The position numbers and the translations under genes are program-made. Shown here piece by piece: positions 8,820 through 17,923 of a stretch of DNA of 64,000 nucleotides. Numbering within the stretch: the first letter of the stretch is position 1; every line of letters begins with the position of its first letter. Source of the stretch: Leptospira stimsonii (GTDB lineage Bacteria; Spirochaetota; Leptospiria; Leptospirales; Leptospiraceae). Where the stretch lies: assembly GCF_003545875.1 (NCBI RefSeq), contig NZ_QHCS01000001.1:682001-746000 (forward strand), given 5' to 3'. The notes beneath the pieces are model-generated. The model searched no databases. It saw only the letters and a program-made list of their open reading frames with translations, and was not told the origin of the DNA.

Positions 8820-9842
8820 ATGCCTCCTGAATCACCTAACATATTAAATCACATTCAGCCGATCGAATACAATAAAGGCCAGATTATTTTCCGGCAAGGA
8901 GATCCTTCTAAGGATCAGATGTTCTTCATTTCTAAAGGTTCCGTAGTTTTATCCGAAATCATGGACGGAAAAGAACGTGCTATTTGTCGCATTAACGAGA
9001 ACAATTTTTTTGGCGAAATGGCCCTTTTAACCGGCGGAAAAAGAACCGCGTCCGCGATTTCCGCCGTCGATGGGGTTCGTTTGATCTCTTTGGACAGTAG
9101 TATCATAGAAAATATGATCCATAAAAATCCGAAGTTTATGTTTCGGATGCTTTTAACGGCGGCGAGCAGACACTATCGAGAGGAGCTCAATTTTTCCTCA
9201 TTGCAACGCGTCTTAAAAATCGATCCTTCCAATTTGGAGTTCGCTCAGGATTACGAAAACTGTAGAATTCACAACCTAGGCGTAATCAGCAGAATCTACG
9301 GACATCTAAGCAATTATTTTCCTCCGGGAAAATATCTGTTTCGTGCCGGGGAACCTGCTTCCGAAAAACTTTGGTTCGTACTCCAGGGTAAATTAGCGCT
9401 TTGTAAAGTAGCGCGAGACGGATCGGAATCGGATGTAAGAGATTATCATCCTGGAGATTTACTGGATCTTTCCTCTCTAATCGGTTCTAACCCGAGAGTT
9501 TTCTCCATAAAAGCTGTCGACGATACAGCGGTTGTTACTTCCATTGATCGCAACTTGTTGTATCGAGTCCTAACCTTAAATCCGAAATTATTTTTCAACG
9601 TCTTTAAGACGATCGTCTATGATTTTACGATTCTCAATCATTGTTCTAAGATGAGTAAGATCGCAGAATCAGGCGTGAGTAGCGGAGTGGCAAGTATTCC
9701 GGACACGGAAGAAGTAAAAGGCGAGAGCGGAGAAGGGTTGGATCATCTCGCAGAGCAAGCGTCTTCAGCGACAATAGATGATCAGGACGTCGCAAGCTCC
9801 GTACCGGAAACGGCCGGAGCTCCGAGCAAAGAAAATTCTTAA
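8820..9842 (+). CDS. Cyclic nucleotide-binding domain protein (340 aa)
   Basis: There are two cyclic-nucleotide-binding (CNB) folds at about residues 12-130 and 160-270. The first has an intact phosphate-binding cassette, FFGEMALLTGGKRTASAI, with E66 and R75, so it can plausibly bind cAMP or cGMP. The second is degenerate in the same place (GDLLDLSSLIGSNPR). There is no C-terminal helix-turn-helix; residues 275-340 are acidic, Ser/Glu-rich and probably disordered. It is therefore not a CRP-type regulator but a receptor or adaptor. Its stop codon overlaps the stop of the convergent transporter-cyclase gene in TTAA (9839-9842). Confidence 0.88.
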   Translation: MPPESPNILNHIQPIEYNKGQIIFRQGDPSKDQMFFISKGSVVLSEIMDGKERAICRINENNFFGEMALLTGGKRTASAISAVDGVRLISLDSSIIENMIHKNPKFMFRMLLTAASRHYREELNFSSLQRVLKIDPSNLEFAQDYENCRIHNLGVISRIYGHLSNYFPPGKYLFRAGEPASEKLWFVLQGKLALCKVARDGSESDVRDYHPGDLLDLSSLIGSNPRVFSIKAVDDTAVVTSIDRNLLYRVLTLNPKLFFNVFKTIVYDFTILNHCSKMSKIAESGVSSGVASIPDTEEVKGESGEGLDHLAEQASSATIDDQDVASSVPETAGAPSKENS

Positions 9843-11944
9843 GGCCTAAATCCGAAAAAGAGTTCTTCGGACGGAAGATTTTTCCGTCCGGTAAGAATGA
9901 ATGTGCTGATCTTACCTTTTCCTTTGATCTCGACGTCTTCCCGTTTTTCCATCGAAAATTCTTCCGAGATCAAATCTGCAGTGGAAGGTGTAACCTGAAT
10001 TTGTCCGCTTAAACCGTGAGATTCCATTCTACTTGCTACGTTGACCGCATCCCCCCAAATATCGTAGATGAACTTTTTCGTTCCGATCACTCCGGCGACA
10101 ACGGGACCCGTATTAATTCCGATCCGCATATCGAGTTTTAGATTCCCTTCTCGAATTCTAAATCGTCTGAGCATCTCCATCATTTCCCAGGCCATATGAG
10201 CAATTGCTAATGTATGGTCCTTTCTCGGTTGTGGAAGACCGCCGACGACCATATACGCATCGCCGATCGTTTTGATCTTTTCAAGACCGTATTTTTCAGC
10301 CATCAAATCGAAAGCGGAAAATACCTTGTTAAGAATTCGAACAACTTTTTCAGGATGAAATTTGCCCGCGATTTCGGTAAAACCGACTATATCGGCAAAT
10401 AATATGCTCGCTTCGCTAAAGCTTTGAGCGATGACCGAACTATCCTTTTTCAGTTTATCCGCGATAGATTTAGGAAGTACGTTTAACAAAAGTTTTTCGG
10501 CTCTTTCCTGTTCCTTTTGTACCTTCGCATAAGCCTTAGCGAGTTCCTTTCTCGCCTTTTCATTTTCGTCCAAGGTGATTCGAACCGTTCCGAGTACTTG
10601 ATTGTATCTATCCGCGATTTGGCCGACTTCCGTGAATGGTTCCACGGGAACGTTATAACTCAAATCTCCCGTTTTTTTTTGGTGCTCCATAACCAGAAAG
10701 AGATCGATCAATTCGGTTGTCGCCCTATGTTCAGAAATATTCAATCCTTGGTATTCTTCTTCCGGATCGACTCTTAAGGTAAAGAATCGGTTGATCGTAC
10801 GAAAAATTAGATAGGACGTTCCGAAGGCGAATGCTCCGATACAAACGATTCCTAAAAGCTGAACCTGAATCTGTTGCCAACGTGTTAAACCTGAGTTCAG
10901 AATTTCAAGATTCCCGAAAACTCCGACGCAGATCGTTCCGAAAATTCCCATCCCCAAGTGAACCGGTACCGCTCCGACCGCGTCGTCAATTTTAAGTTTT
11001 TCTAATATATCTTCGATGGGAGAAACGAGAATTCCGGCAAGAACTCCTATCAATCCGGCTTCCATCGCATTGACGACGTTCGCACAAGCCGTGATCGCGA
11101 CGAGTCCGCCTAATGATCCGTTTAATGGGAGAACCGCATCCGGATATCCTTTTCGAAACCATCCCACGAACAATCCGGAAAACATGGCGGCCCCCGAAGC
11201 GAGAACTGTGTTTAAAAGAACGGTAGGAACGTGTTTGTCGAATGCAAGTGTGCTCCCTCCGTTGAATCCGAACCATCCCACCCAGAGAATAATTCCACCT
11301 AACATAGCCAAGGGGAGATTGCTCCCGGTTACCTTTCGCGGCGGTTCACCGTCTACGAATCTCCCACTCCTAGGACCGACTACGAGTAGAAAGGCCAGCG
11401 CTACCCAGCCTCCGACACTATGAACTACCGAAGAACCGGCAAAATCTCTAAAACCTAAAACGGATAACCAACCGTGGGTTTCCGATTGATAAAGTCCCGC
11501 CCAAACCCAATGTCCCGCAATCGGATAAATAAAACCGGAGATTAAAATCGTAGAGATGATATAAGAAACGAACTTGAGTCTTTCCGCGATCGCGCCCGAT
11601 ACGATCGTTGCGGCTGTTCCACAAAACACCAATTGGAATAAAAAGAAGGCGGGACTCCAGAAATCGTCCGGAGGAAATACTGGTAAGAACCAAGAGGTGC
11701 CGAAAATTCCTTTCCAAGAATTTCCGAACATAAGACCGAAACCGATAAACCAAAAAAGGACCGTGGCGATCCCAAAGTCGGCGATATTCTTTATCGCTAC
11801 GTTGATGGAATTTTTGGCCCTGGTTAGACCGGATTCTAAAATTAAGAATCCGCCTTGCATCAAAAGAACAAGTCCTGAACAGAGTAGGATCCACAAAACG
11901 TCGGTTAATGATTTTTCAGTCGCGCCCATAAACATTAAATGCAT
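9839..11944 (-). CDS. Ammonium transporter fused to a class III adenylate cyclase (701 aa)
   Basis: Residues 1 to about 400 form an Amt/MEP/Rh ammonium channel with some eleven membrane helices; DFAGSSVVHSVGG and VHLGMGIFG contain the two conserved pore histidines. A cytoplasmic linker (EPFTEVGQIADRYNQV, then a coiled coil ending in AEKLLLNVLP) joins it to a cyclase catalytic domain at about 510-680. The cyclase looks active: metal aspartates D518 (FADIVGF) and D562 (GDAYM), adenine-specifying K558 and D628 (YDIWGD), and the transition-state N635/R639 (NVASR). This predicts ammonium-gated cAMP synthesis at the inner membrane. The frame begins MHLMFMG, so the third or fourth codon region could be the true start. 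No PII gene is adjacent. Confidence 0.94.
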   Translation of the reverse strand: MHLMFMGATEKSLTDVLWILLCSGLVLLMQGGFLILESGLTRAKNSINVAIKNIADFGIATVLFWFIGFGLMFGNSWKGIFGTSWFLPVFPPDDFWSPAFFLFQLVFCGTAATIVSGAIAERLKFVSYIISTILISGFIYPIAGHWVWAGLYQSETHGWLSVLGFRDFAGSSVVHSVGGWVALAFLLVVGPRSGRFVDGEPPRKVTGSNLPLAMLGGIILWVGWFGFNGGSTLAFDKHVPTVLLNTVLASGAAMFSGLFVGWFRKGYPDAVLPLNGSLGGLVAITACANVVNAMEAGLIGVLAGILVSPIEDILEKLKIDDAVGAVPVHLGMGIFGTICVGVFGNLEILNSGLTRWQQIQVQLLGIVCIGAFAFGTSYLIFRTINRFFTLRVDPEEEYQGLNISEHRATTELIDLFLVMEHQKKTGDLSYNVPVEPFTEVGQIADRYNQVLGTVRITLDENEKARKELAKAYAKVQKEQERAEKLLLNVLPKSIADKLKKDSSVIAQSFSEASILFADIVGFTEIAGKFHPEKVVRILNKVFSAFDLMAEKYGLEKIKTIGDAYMVVGGLPQPRKDHTLAIAHMAWEMMEMLRRFRIREGNLKLDMRIGINTGPVVAGVIGTKKFIYDIWGDAVNVASRMESHGLSGQIQVTPSTADLISEEFSMEKREDVEIKGKGKISTFILTGRKNLPSEELFFGFRP

Positions 11945-12321
11945 GCATACTTCCTGTAAAATTGAATCCCAAATTTTCCGTTCTTATTTTTTTCACCAAT
12001 TCATTCTCCATTGAGAAGCAATATATACTGAATGTATCGAACTCTTTTGCCGTATCGGAAAGATAACTTAGGGAACAGTCTTTTTATTTTTAAAATCGGT
12101 CCGTTATGTTTCTATTCCTAAGTTTTATATGAATGTAAACAAAATGATTCTTCTCTTGGAATAAGAAACGGATCAGCATAACGTTGTAAAACGATTTATT
12201 AGAATTCTTTTCAGAATGATTGTTACGTCTTTGAGGGAGAAAGACTATGATTAAAATTGAATGCACTTTTTAATGCGAAGAGCGCATTCGATACAATTTG
12301 CAGATTCTTTGAATAAATTGT
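11945..12321. other. Intergenic region upstream of the Amt-cyclase and downstream of mltA
   Basis: This 377-base AT-rich gap carries no convincing gene. A small hairpin, AATGCG-AAGAG-CGCATT, lies at 12273-12289, but it lacks a T-run on the minus strand, where mltA would need one. A sigma54-type site (TGGCAC/TTGCA spacing) upstream of the ammonium transporter was looked for and not seen. Confidence 0.5.
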
Positions 12322-13416
12322 CTACTTCTTCGGCAGAATAAGGACGATTCTTCCCGGTGTTTGGATGCGTCCTGCTTGTTCTTCCGCCTTCTTACCGGTT
12401 CCCAAAAAGTAATCCAGTCTTCCGTGTCCCGTTATTTTCGATCCGCGATCATGAACAAAGACCAAACGGTTCTCCTCCTTAACTGAAGGCGAGTCGAAGG
12501 AAATCAAAACGGGAATACCCAATGGGATATTAGGGTCCATAGCCGCCGATCTTTTGGGAATCAATTCGATTCCTCCGCTTCCTCTCGGAGCTGAAGATTC
12601 TTTTTGAAAGAACACATAACGAGGATTTTTTAAAATTGCTGTTTTAACCTCTTGAGGATGTTCGACGATACAAGCTCTTAGATCGGAGGGAATCAGACTT
12701 GGACAAACGCCGTTTAAAAATTCCGAAGGACTGATATATTTTCTACCGTTATCAGAGGAATACGTTATGCGAAATGGATTCTGTGCCGGTAATTGAATCA
12801 CCGCCGAACCTTCTAGTTGAGCCAGATGAAGATCGACGATTTTAACAAAAGCGATAGGATTCGTTTTGTTTTTCCAGGAGCCGGAATCCTCCAATTCGAT
12901 TCTGCTTTCGTAAGGTACGAAGTTACCTTGGATCATCTTGCCGACTACTTTCTCCGTTCCAATTTTTTTTACGGTTAGGTCCGAAGGAGTTTCTAAGATC
13001 GGATATGAAAACTCTCCTTCCGGGCGGTTTCTTCCTTCCATGATAACTTCATAATATCCGGTGATCTTTCCTTCGGTCGGATCGGTTGTTTCCAGAAGAA
13101 GGAATGATTTCCGAAATTCAATGTTTCGTCTTTCAGAGTTCGTTTCTTTCAGAATGTTTTTTAACTTCTCCAGGGAGCTTAGAAAGTCCTTTTTATTGTA
13201 AGAATTCTTATAAAGTTTCGTTTTCCATTTTGAGGGTAGCCTTTCAAAATAAGACTTCGATTCTTGTAAGGCGCGGTCCAAGGTTTTCTGGTCTTCGATC
13301 CATTGAAGGCTCGGCGTTTTTTTTATCGGAATAAAGCCGGATTCTTCCAAGTCCTTAGATTTTAACGGAACAAAATTTGATAGGATAAATAGACAGAGGA
13401 TTTGAAAAAGGCGCAT
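12322..13416 (-). CDS. mltA: MltA-type lytic murein transglycosylase (364 aa)
   Basis: The product is predicted to cleave peptidoglycan glycan strands, forming 1,6-anhydro ends, outside the inner membrane. It starts with a signal peptide (MRLFQILCLFILSNFVPLKS). The central MltA domain contains GKITGYYEV and a long beta-rich region, and the C-terminal 3D-like domain carries HDRGSKITGHGRLDYFLGTG, where the catalytic aspartates of this family reside. Length is normal. It lies 2 bases after the stop of the 7TM/AraC gene and is probably co-transcribed with it, which links a receptor-regulator to cell-wall turnover. Confidence 0.9.
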   Translation of the reverse strand: MRLFQILCLFILSNFVPLKSKDLEESGFIPIKKTPSLQWIEDQKTLDRALQESKSYFERLPSKWKTKLYKNSYNKKDFLSSLEKLKNILKETNSERRNIEFRKSFLLLETTDPTEGKITGYYEVIMEGRNRPEGEFSYPILETPSDLTVKKIGTEKVVGKMIQGNFVPYESRIELEDSGSWKNKTNPIAFVKIVDLHLAQLEGSAVIQLPAQNPFRITYSSDNGRKYISPSEFLNGVCPSLIPSDLRACIVEHPQEVKTAILKNPRYVFFQKESSAPRGSGGIELIPKRSAAMDPNIPLGIPVLISFDSPSVKEENRLVFVHDRGSKITGHGRLDYFLGTGKKAEEQAGRIQTPGRIVLILPKK

Positions 13417-13418
13417 TC

Positions 13419-15032
13419 TTAGATCGATTCTGGATAGAGCATCAGCTTGTATTCCGATGGTGTCATCCCGGTAAATGTTTTAAAGGATTTTTCCAATTCT
13501 CTTACGGAAACAAAGCCCGATCTTCTGGCTACGTCCAAATGTTTTAAATCTTTTCTCGTTTTTAAAAGATGTTTTGCTTCATCAACTCGATATCGGTTTA
13601 TATAACTCTCAAAGGATTGAAGCTTCGTAGTTTCCTCAATGAAATGTTCAAGGTCTTTCGGGCTGATTCTTAAGATACTCGCGAGATCTTCCTTGTTTAA
13701 TTCCGGATTTTTAAAAATTCTTTCCACTTTAAAAAGATGATCTATGCTGAATTGCAGAGAAGGGGCTTTATTGGCGGAATTAGGATCCGTAATACGTTCC
13801 GGCTTTCGTAACTTCTCCTGCAATTGTTGGATGTCATATGCGCGACTCAAGGACTTTCTTCTTACAAATTTTTCTCGGTCCGATAAGCTGATCATTACAA
13901 CAATATAGACGGTTGGAAGAGCTACCACGTACGCGTGTACTGTATATTCGTGGTATTGAATGACGTCCATATAATAAAGAAGTGTGACCATTACGCTTAC
14001 AACAATCGGTATCATACAAAGTGTGATTTTTCGCGCCGGTCGAAACGAACGAAACACGATGACGGTACAGACTATGATTAAAGAACAGGAGACGATATAA
14101 GTCCAAGCGAATATTTTTATCGAAAGAGGTCGATAAGAAAGAAAAGAAGTGAAAATAGCCAAAAATAGAACGACCAATGAGCCGACTAACAGCGATTTCT
14201 TGAAGTATATCGGAAGCGTAGTCGGTGAAAGAAACTGATACATAAAATGCAATGAACTAGCAAGAGCGAGTAACGCGAAAAGGGAAGGTGTTATATTTTG
14301 AAATTCCGGAAACATGGGCCACAAATATTTGTAGCCGCTTGCAAAACATGCCCATCCCTCTAACGAAACGAAAATCAAAAACCCGACGATATTCAAATAG
14401 ATCGGATCCAATGTTTGGCGATAAACGAAGCCGGTCAGTAAAGTTATGAAAAGGCTGAGCATCAGCGTAAAAAGAATGATTAAATTTCTATAATAACTGC
14501 CTTTCTCGTATTCAAGTCCCGATTCCAAAAGTAACGGAAAATTGATAATCGAAGAAGTATGAACGAGGAGGTAATAAATATTCTCCGAGTTTTGATCTTC
14601 GGAAGGTTCGAGATGAAATACTGGATAATAATCGTCGACCGATCTTTCGGAATACGGAAATCGATCTCCGGAGACTTGAACGGAGGATTTGGAAAAAAGT
14701 GCGGCCGCGTCCATGGTTACTTGAGGGATTCTTAAAAAGCATCTTGATCTCGGGTATTCTTTGATATTGAATCTAACCCATACGGCTTGCTCGATAAAAC
14801 CGAATTTTAAAAACGGTTTTTTGAGCTCCGAAAAAGGAAGATCAGTTTTCGGTTTGGAAGGAATCGAATTTCCGGGATTTTGATCCAGTGCGAGTTCTAT
14901 TTTTCCGAATTCGCAGACCTCCATTTGCGGATTTGAGTAAAGGACGTTCGGCGACAACAATCCTAAAAATAGAAAAATAGGAACAAGATTACTTAATACT
15001 TTGTTTTTAGATTTTGTTAAACGACAGGACAT
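13419..15032 (-). CDS. 7TMR-DISM receptor with AraC-type DNA-binding domain (537 aa)
   Basis: The protein has a signal peptide and a periplasmic beta-rich sensor (7TMR-DISMED2-like, to about residue 180). Seven predicted membrane helices follow at about 185-380, and an AraC/XylS helix-turn-helix domain ends the protein (about 430-535; NKEDLASILRISPKDLEHFIEE and ARRSGFVSVRELEKSFKTFTGMTPSEY). Such a layout suggests a one-component regulator that senses an extracytoplasmic ligand and binds DNA while held in the membrane. It is followed directly by mltA. Ligand and target genes are unknown. Confidence 0.87.
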   Translation of the reverse strand: MSCRLTKSKNKVLSNLVPIFLFLGLLSPNVLYSNPQMEVCEFGKIELALDQNPGNSIPSKPKTDLPFSELKKPFLKFGFIEQAVWVRFNIKEYPRSRCFLRIPQVTMDAAALFSKSSVQVSGDRFPYSERSVDDYYPVFHLEPSEDQNSENIYYLLVHTSSIINFPLLLESGLEYEKGSYYRNLIILFTLMLSLFITLLTGFVYRQTLDPIYLNIVGFLIFVSLEGWACFASGYKYLWPMFPEFQNITPSLFALLALASSLHFMYQFLSPTTLPIYFKKSLLVGSLVVLFLAIFTSFLSYRPLSIKIFAWTYIVSCSLIIVCTVIVFRSFRPARKITLCMIPIVVSVMVTLLYYMDVIQYHEYTVHAYVVALPTVYIVVMISLSDREKFVRRKSLSRAYDIQQLQEKLRKPERITDPNSANKAPSLQFSIDHLFKVERIFKNPELNKEDLASILRISPKDLEHFIEETTKLQSFESYINRYRVDEAKHLLKTRKDLKHLDVARRSGFVSVRELEKSFKTFTGMTPSEYKLMLYPESI

Positions 15033-15428
15033 TCTTATGAAATTGTTTTTATTTAAAGCTCTGCGAAAAATGGAAGTCTTGGAAAACCAGCGTTAGTCTT
15101 TGTTTTCTTCACTTTCGTTCTAGTCGGAAACCTAAGTGATCTAATATTATCAAGAGCTACTATTCCAGTCAAGAGTTCCAAAGATTTTGGCCGAGTTTTT
15201 CTGCTCTTCTTTCAAATCGAAATCCGAAAATCGAAGTTCTGGATTTGTAGTTTTAGATTGTTTTGTTTTTTGCTAATCCGATTTTGATTAAGCGAAGTGT
15301 AAAAAAATATTAGGTCCGTAGAGCCTCTGGCAATTATTTAGACTGAAAAAAAAATGAATTTCCACACAGAACTTTTAACGCATTCAAACTAAAATTCAGC
15401 AATCACTCTTCTCTAAAAGGATTGACCG
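15033..15428. other. Divergent intergenic region
   Basis: About 400 AT-rich bases lie between the 7TM/AraC gene (minus) and the TetR gene (plus). Apart from the TetR operator described next, no clear gene, strong hairpin or repeat was seen. Confidence 0.4.
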
Positions 15429-15448
15429 CCTACTTACTGGTAGGTAGG
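15429..15448. promoter_or_regulatory. Probable TetR-family operator upstream of the TetR gene
   Basis: CCTACTTAC (15429-15437), a TG spacer and GTAGGTAGG (15440-15448) form an inverted repeat that matches at eight of nine positions. TATAAT follows at 15451-15456 and the likely start codon at 15461, so a bound repressor would cover the promoter. Repeats of this CTACC/GGTAG type are common for TetR-family autoregulation; binding by the adjacent protein is inference. Confidence 0.6.
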
Positions 15449-15460
15449 TTTATAATCGAT

Positions 15461-16054
15461 ATGAAGCTCGTCGGAGATACTAAGGAAAAGATCGTTCATC
15501 TCGCGAGAGATTATTTTCAGAGCGTTGGATTTCAATCTTTCAGCTTTCAAGATATCGCGGATGATCTTGGGATTAAAAAGCCCAGCATTCATTATCACTA
15601 TTCTTCGAAAGAAGAATTGGGTTTGGAGCTTCTGGAAATCTTTTATAAAGATTTTGAGGAATATATTGAAAACCTAACGGAACGACCTCCGAGAGTTCGA
15701 TTGTTCAGTTTGTTTAAACTCTACGAAGCCTATACGGGGGAAAATGGAAAAATCTGTCCATTCGGTGTTGTCGGCAACGAATATCACGTGTTGAGTCAGC
15801 CGATAAGAGATAAAGCGCTGATTCTTCACAATCAGCACCGTGATTTTCTCATTCAAACGTTAAGCGACGGTGCCAAAGAAGGGTCGTTTTTTCTTTCCTT
15901 ATCCACGAAAGATACGGCGGATCTTTTTATGTCCGCAATTCAAGGAGCGATGCAGATTGCAAGGATTCGTAAAGATCGAGATTACTTTCCTCGAATAATC
16001 AAAAGTCTCAAATCGATGATTCAAATTAAGGAGCATAAAAATGCCGGCCACTGA
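15461..16054 (+). CDS. TetR/AcrR family transcriptional regulator (197 aa)
   Basis: The N-terminal helix-turn-helix is clear: TKEKIVHLARDYFQSVGFQSF, FQDIADDLGIKKPSIHYHYSSKEEL. The C-terminal ligand-binding domain has the C-P-F/E pattern (GKICPFGVVGNE) seen in TetR_C regulators of lipid or thiol-related genes. The frame is open from a TTG at 15422, but the ATG at 15461 is chosen because the TATAAT element and the palindrome lie upstream of it and the domain begins right after it. If TATAAT is the -10, the mRNA would be nearly leaderless. The gene overlaps the following thioesterase by 14 bases, so the two form an operon. Confidence 0.9.
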   Translation: MKLVGDTKEKIVHLARDYFQSVGFQSFSFQDIADDLGIKKPSIHYHYSSKEELGLELLEIFYKDFEEYIENLTERPPRVRLFSLFKLYEAYTGENGKICPFGVVGNEYHVLSQPIRDKALILHNQHRDFLIQTLSDGAKEGSFFLSLSTKDTADLFMSAIQGAMQIARIRKDRDYFPRIIKSLKSMIQIKEHKNAGH

Positions 16055-16544
16055 AACGATTACGAAAGTAAACGAAGAACTCAAAAAAATGTCCGAAAAA
16101 ATGGGGAAAGAATTCGGTATCAGCCTCGAGGTTCCGCCGAAATCTTTTAAAGAAATGAAAGGGGAATTTTTGGAAATAGAATCCAAAAGAATTTTGGTCC
16201 GTTTCCCGTATGACGCTCGTTTTGCGAACCCCATCGGAATGTTTCAAGGTGGAATGCTTTGCACTGCACTGGACAACACCTTTGGACCACTTTCTTATAT
16301 TACCGCGAAAAGACCCTGTGTTACAACCGATCTTTCCACACAGTTTTTTAGATCGTTCGCGCCTCAGGATGAATATATCGAAATCGAAGCAAGAGTCGTC
16401 GCGAAATCCCCCGCGATGTTGACGATGCTAGCGGAAGTCCGGAATCCGAAAAAGAAACTCATTGCTACGTCCACGACGAGTATGTTGATTTTGCAGGATT
16501 CTATGTTGAAGCGAATGAGCAATCGACAAGACTCAGAGGAATAG
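16041..16544 (+). CDS. Hotdog-fold thioesterase, PaaI/YiiD-like (167 aa)
   Basis: This is a small single hotdog-domain protein. The segment NPIGMFQGGMLCTALDNTFGPLSYI corresponds to the central helix with the active-site Gly/Asp positions of PaaI-like acyl-CoA thioesterases, followed by beta strands (CVTTDLSTQFFRSF and EYIEIEARVVAKSPAMLTM). It probably hydrolyses an aromatic or acyl thioester. It overlaps the TetR gene and should be controlled by that regulator. A second, unrelated-looking hotdog thioesterase lies at 59912-60367. Confidence 0.85.
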   Translation: MPATETITKVNEELKKMSEKMGKEFGISLEVPPKSFKEMKGEFLEIESKRILVRFPYDARFANPIGMFQGGMLCTALDNTFGPLSYITAKRPCVTTDLSTQFFRSFAPQDEYIEIEARVVAKSPAMLTMLAEVRNPKKKLIATSTTSMLILQDSMLKRMSNRQDSEE

Positions 16545-16740
16545 ATTTTTTTTCAATTCTTCTTTCCCGTTTTTTAGTCCAGATCGAAGTCGAGGAGGCG
16601 CGAGGGGTTTTTTTTATTCAAAACGTCTCGCAGACTTCTCGAATCTTTTTTCCTTTTCTGAAATGTATAAAAACGGAAGAGAAAAAGAATTTCATTTTTG
16701 CTGTACTGGACGGAACACCCAAAATTCCGATTCTTGAAAG

Positions 16741-17673
16741 TTATCTACACTCTATTTGTCCGCAATTGTCCCTTTCTTCTTCAGTTTCCAAAGTTACGTG
16801 AGCGATTTGTAGTTCTTTCAAAATGGCTCTCGCTTCCGATTTAATCAGTCTTCTTTTTTCCGATGTAAGATCGTTCTGTAAAACAAGGTGAGCCGTTAGA
16901 GCATTTTCGGTCGTACTCAGAGACCAAATATGAACATGATGAATATTTAATACTCCTTCAATGGACTTCAGTTGTTTTTCAACCGTTTCGGAATGGATTT
17001 TGTCGGGTGTGGAATCCAAGCTTAATCGAAGACTTTCCTTAAAAAGAGGAATATTTCCGTACAAGATGATCAAACCGATGATGAGGCCGGTGATAGGATC
17101 GATCCAATAGATTCCTTTCCATTGGATCAATAAGCCGGAAACGATGACGCCCAAGGAAACCAACCCGTCTGCGAGTAAATGTAGGTAAGCGCCTTTCAAG
17201 TTTAAGTCGCTGTCCTTACCTTTGTGAAATAAAAACGAAGTGGAGAAGTTTACAAAAACTCCAACGAGCGCAACGATTGCGATCATTCCACCGGGGACCG
17301 GACTCGGCTTGGAAAGTTTTTCAATCGATTCATAGACGATAAATGCGAAGGTTCCGAAGAGAAGAATGGAATTGAGAAGGCTGACTAGTATCGAAGATTT
17401 TTTCAAACCGTAAGTAAATCCCCGCGAAGGAGCCCGTTGCTGGAGTTTAATCGCAATCCAAGCGAGGAACAGAGAACTAACATCCATTAAGTTATGGCCC
17501 GCGTCCGACAACAACGCAAGGGAGCCCGACCAAAGCCCGATTCCAGCTTCGATTGCGGCATAGAGAAGATTAAAAGACATGGCGATCAGCAAGGCTCTGC
17601 TCGAACTTTGATGATGATCATGGGCGTGATGGGAATGATCGTGAGAATGGTGATGCGAGTGATGATGACCCAT
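16741..17673 (-). CDS. Cation diffusion facilitator, zinc/cobalt type (310 aa)
   Basis: This is a CDF-family exporter that moves Zn(II) or a similar divalent metal out of the cytoplasm in exchange for protons. The first 23 residues are very His-rich (MGHHHSHHHSHDHSHHAHDH), a metal-gathering tail. Six membrane helices follow; the transport site HxxxD pairs are visible in LSDAGHNLMD and HLLADGLVS. The C-terminal cytoplasmic domain contains LNIHHVHIWSL, the usual dimerisation and metal-sensing region. It stands alone, convergent with the thioesterase operon. Confidence 0.93.
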   Translation of the reverse strand: MGHHHSHHHSHDHSHHAHDHHQSSSRALLIAMSFNLLYAAIEAGIGLWSGSLALLSDAGHNLMDVSSLFLAWIAIKLQQRAPSRGFTYGLKKSSILVSLLNSILLFGTFAFIVYESIEKLSKPSPVPGGMIAIVALVGVFVNFSTSFLFHKGKDSDLNLKGAYLHLLADGLVSLGVIVSGLLIQWKGIYWIDPITGLIIGLIILYGNIPLFKESLRLSLDSTPDKIHSETVEKQLKSIEGVLNIHHVHIWSLSTTENALTAHLVLQNDLTSEKRRLIKSEARAILKELQIAHVTLETEEERDNCGQIECR

Positions 17674-17755
17674 GTTTGTTACCGAATCGAAATGGAATTC
17701 TATTCCCAGATTAGAGGTTCCACCGATATGTAAATAGAAAAAAACTTTTGTTGTT

Positions 17756-17769
17756 GAGAATCGATTCTC
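17756..17769. promoter_or_regulatory. 14-bp perfect palindrome upstream of the CDF gene
   Basis: GAGAATC-GATTCTC lies about 85 bases upstream of the CDF start codon, and a further GAGAA half-site follows at about 17774. It resembles operators of Fur/Zur or other dimeric metal regulators only loosely, so the regulator is not assigned. Confidence 0.35.
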
Positions 17770-17923
17770 TTATGAGAACCCTCTTGGGTATGATTCCTCA
17801 CAAGTCACATCTATTAGACTTTTCTAAAAGAATTTAAGTTTCTTGAAATTGATTTCCTAATACCGGAGAGAGCCTCGATTTAGAAATGTCACGTTTTCTC
17901 TTTTTGATTTTGAAAAAGAGAGA

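Noticed and set aside
11016..11423. 135-residue frame opposite the ammonium transporter
   Set aside because: It is a shadow of a conserved coding region; its composition (many Pro, Asn, Thr) reflects the reverse complement of the transporter.
12273..12289. Hairpin as a terminator for mltA
   Set aside because: On the minus strand the stem is followed by A residues rather than a T-run.
11945..12321. Sigma54 promoter for the ammonium transporter
   Set aside because: No TGGCAC-N5-TTGCA-like pair was found on the minus strand.
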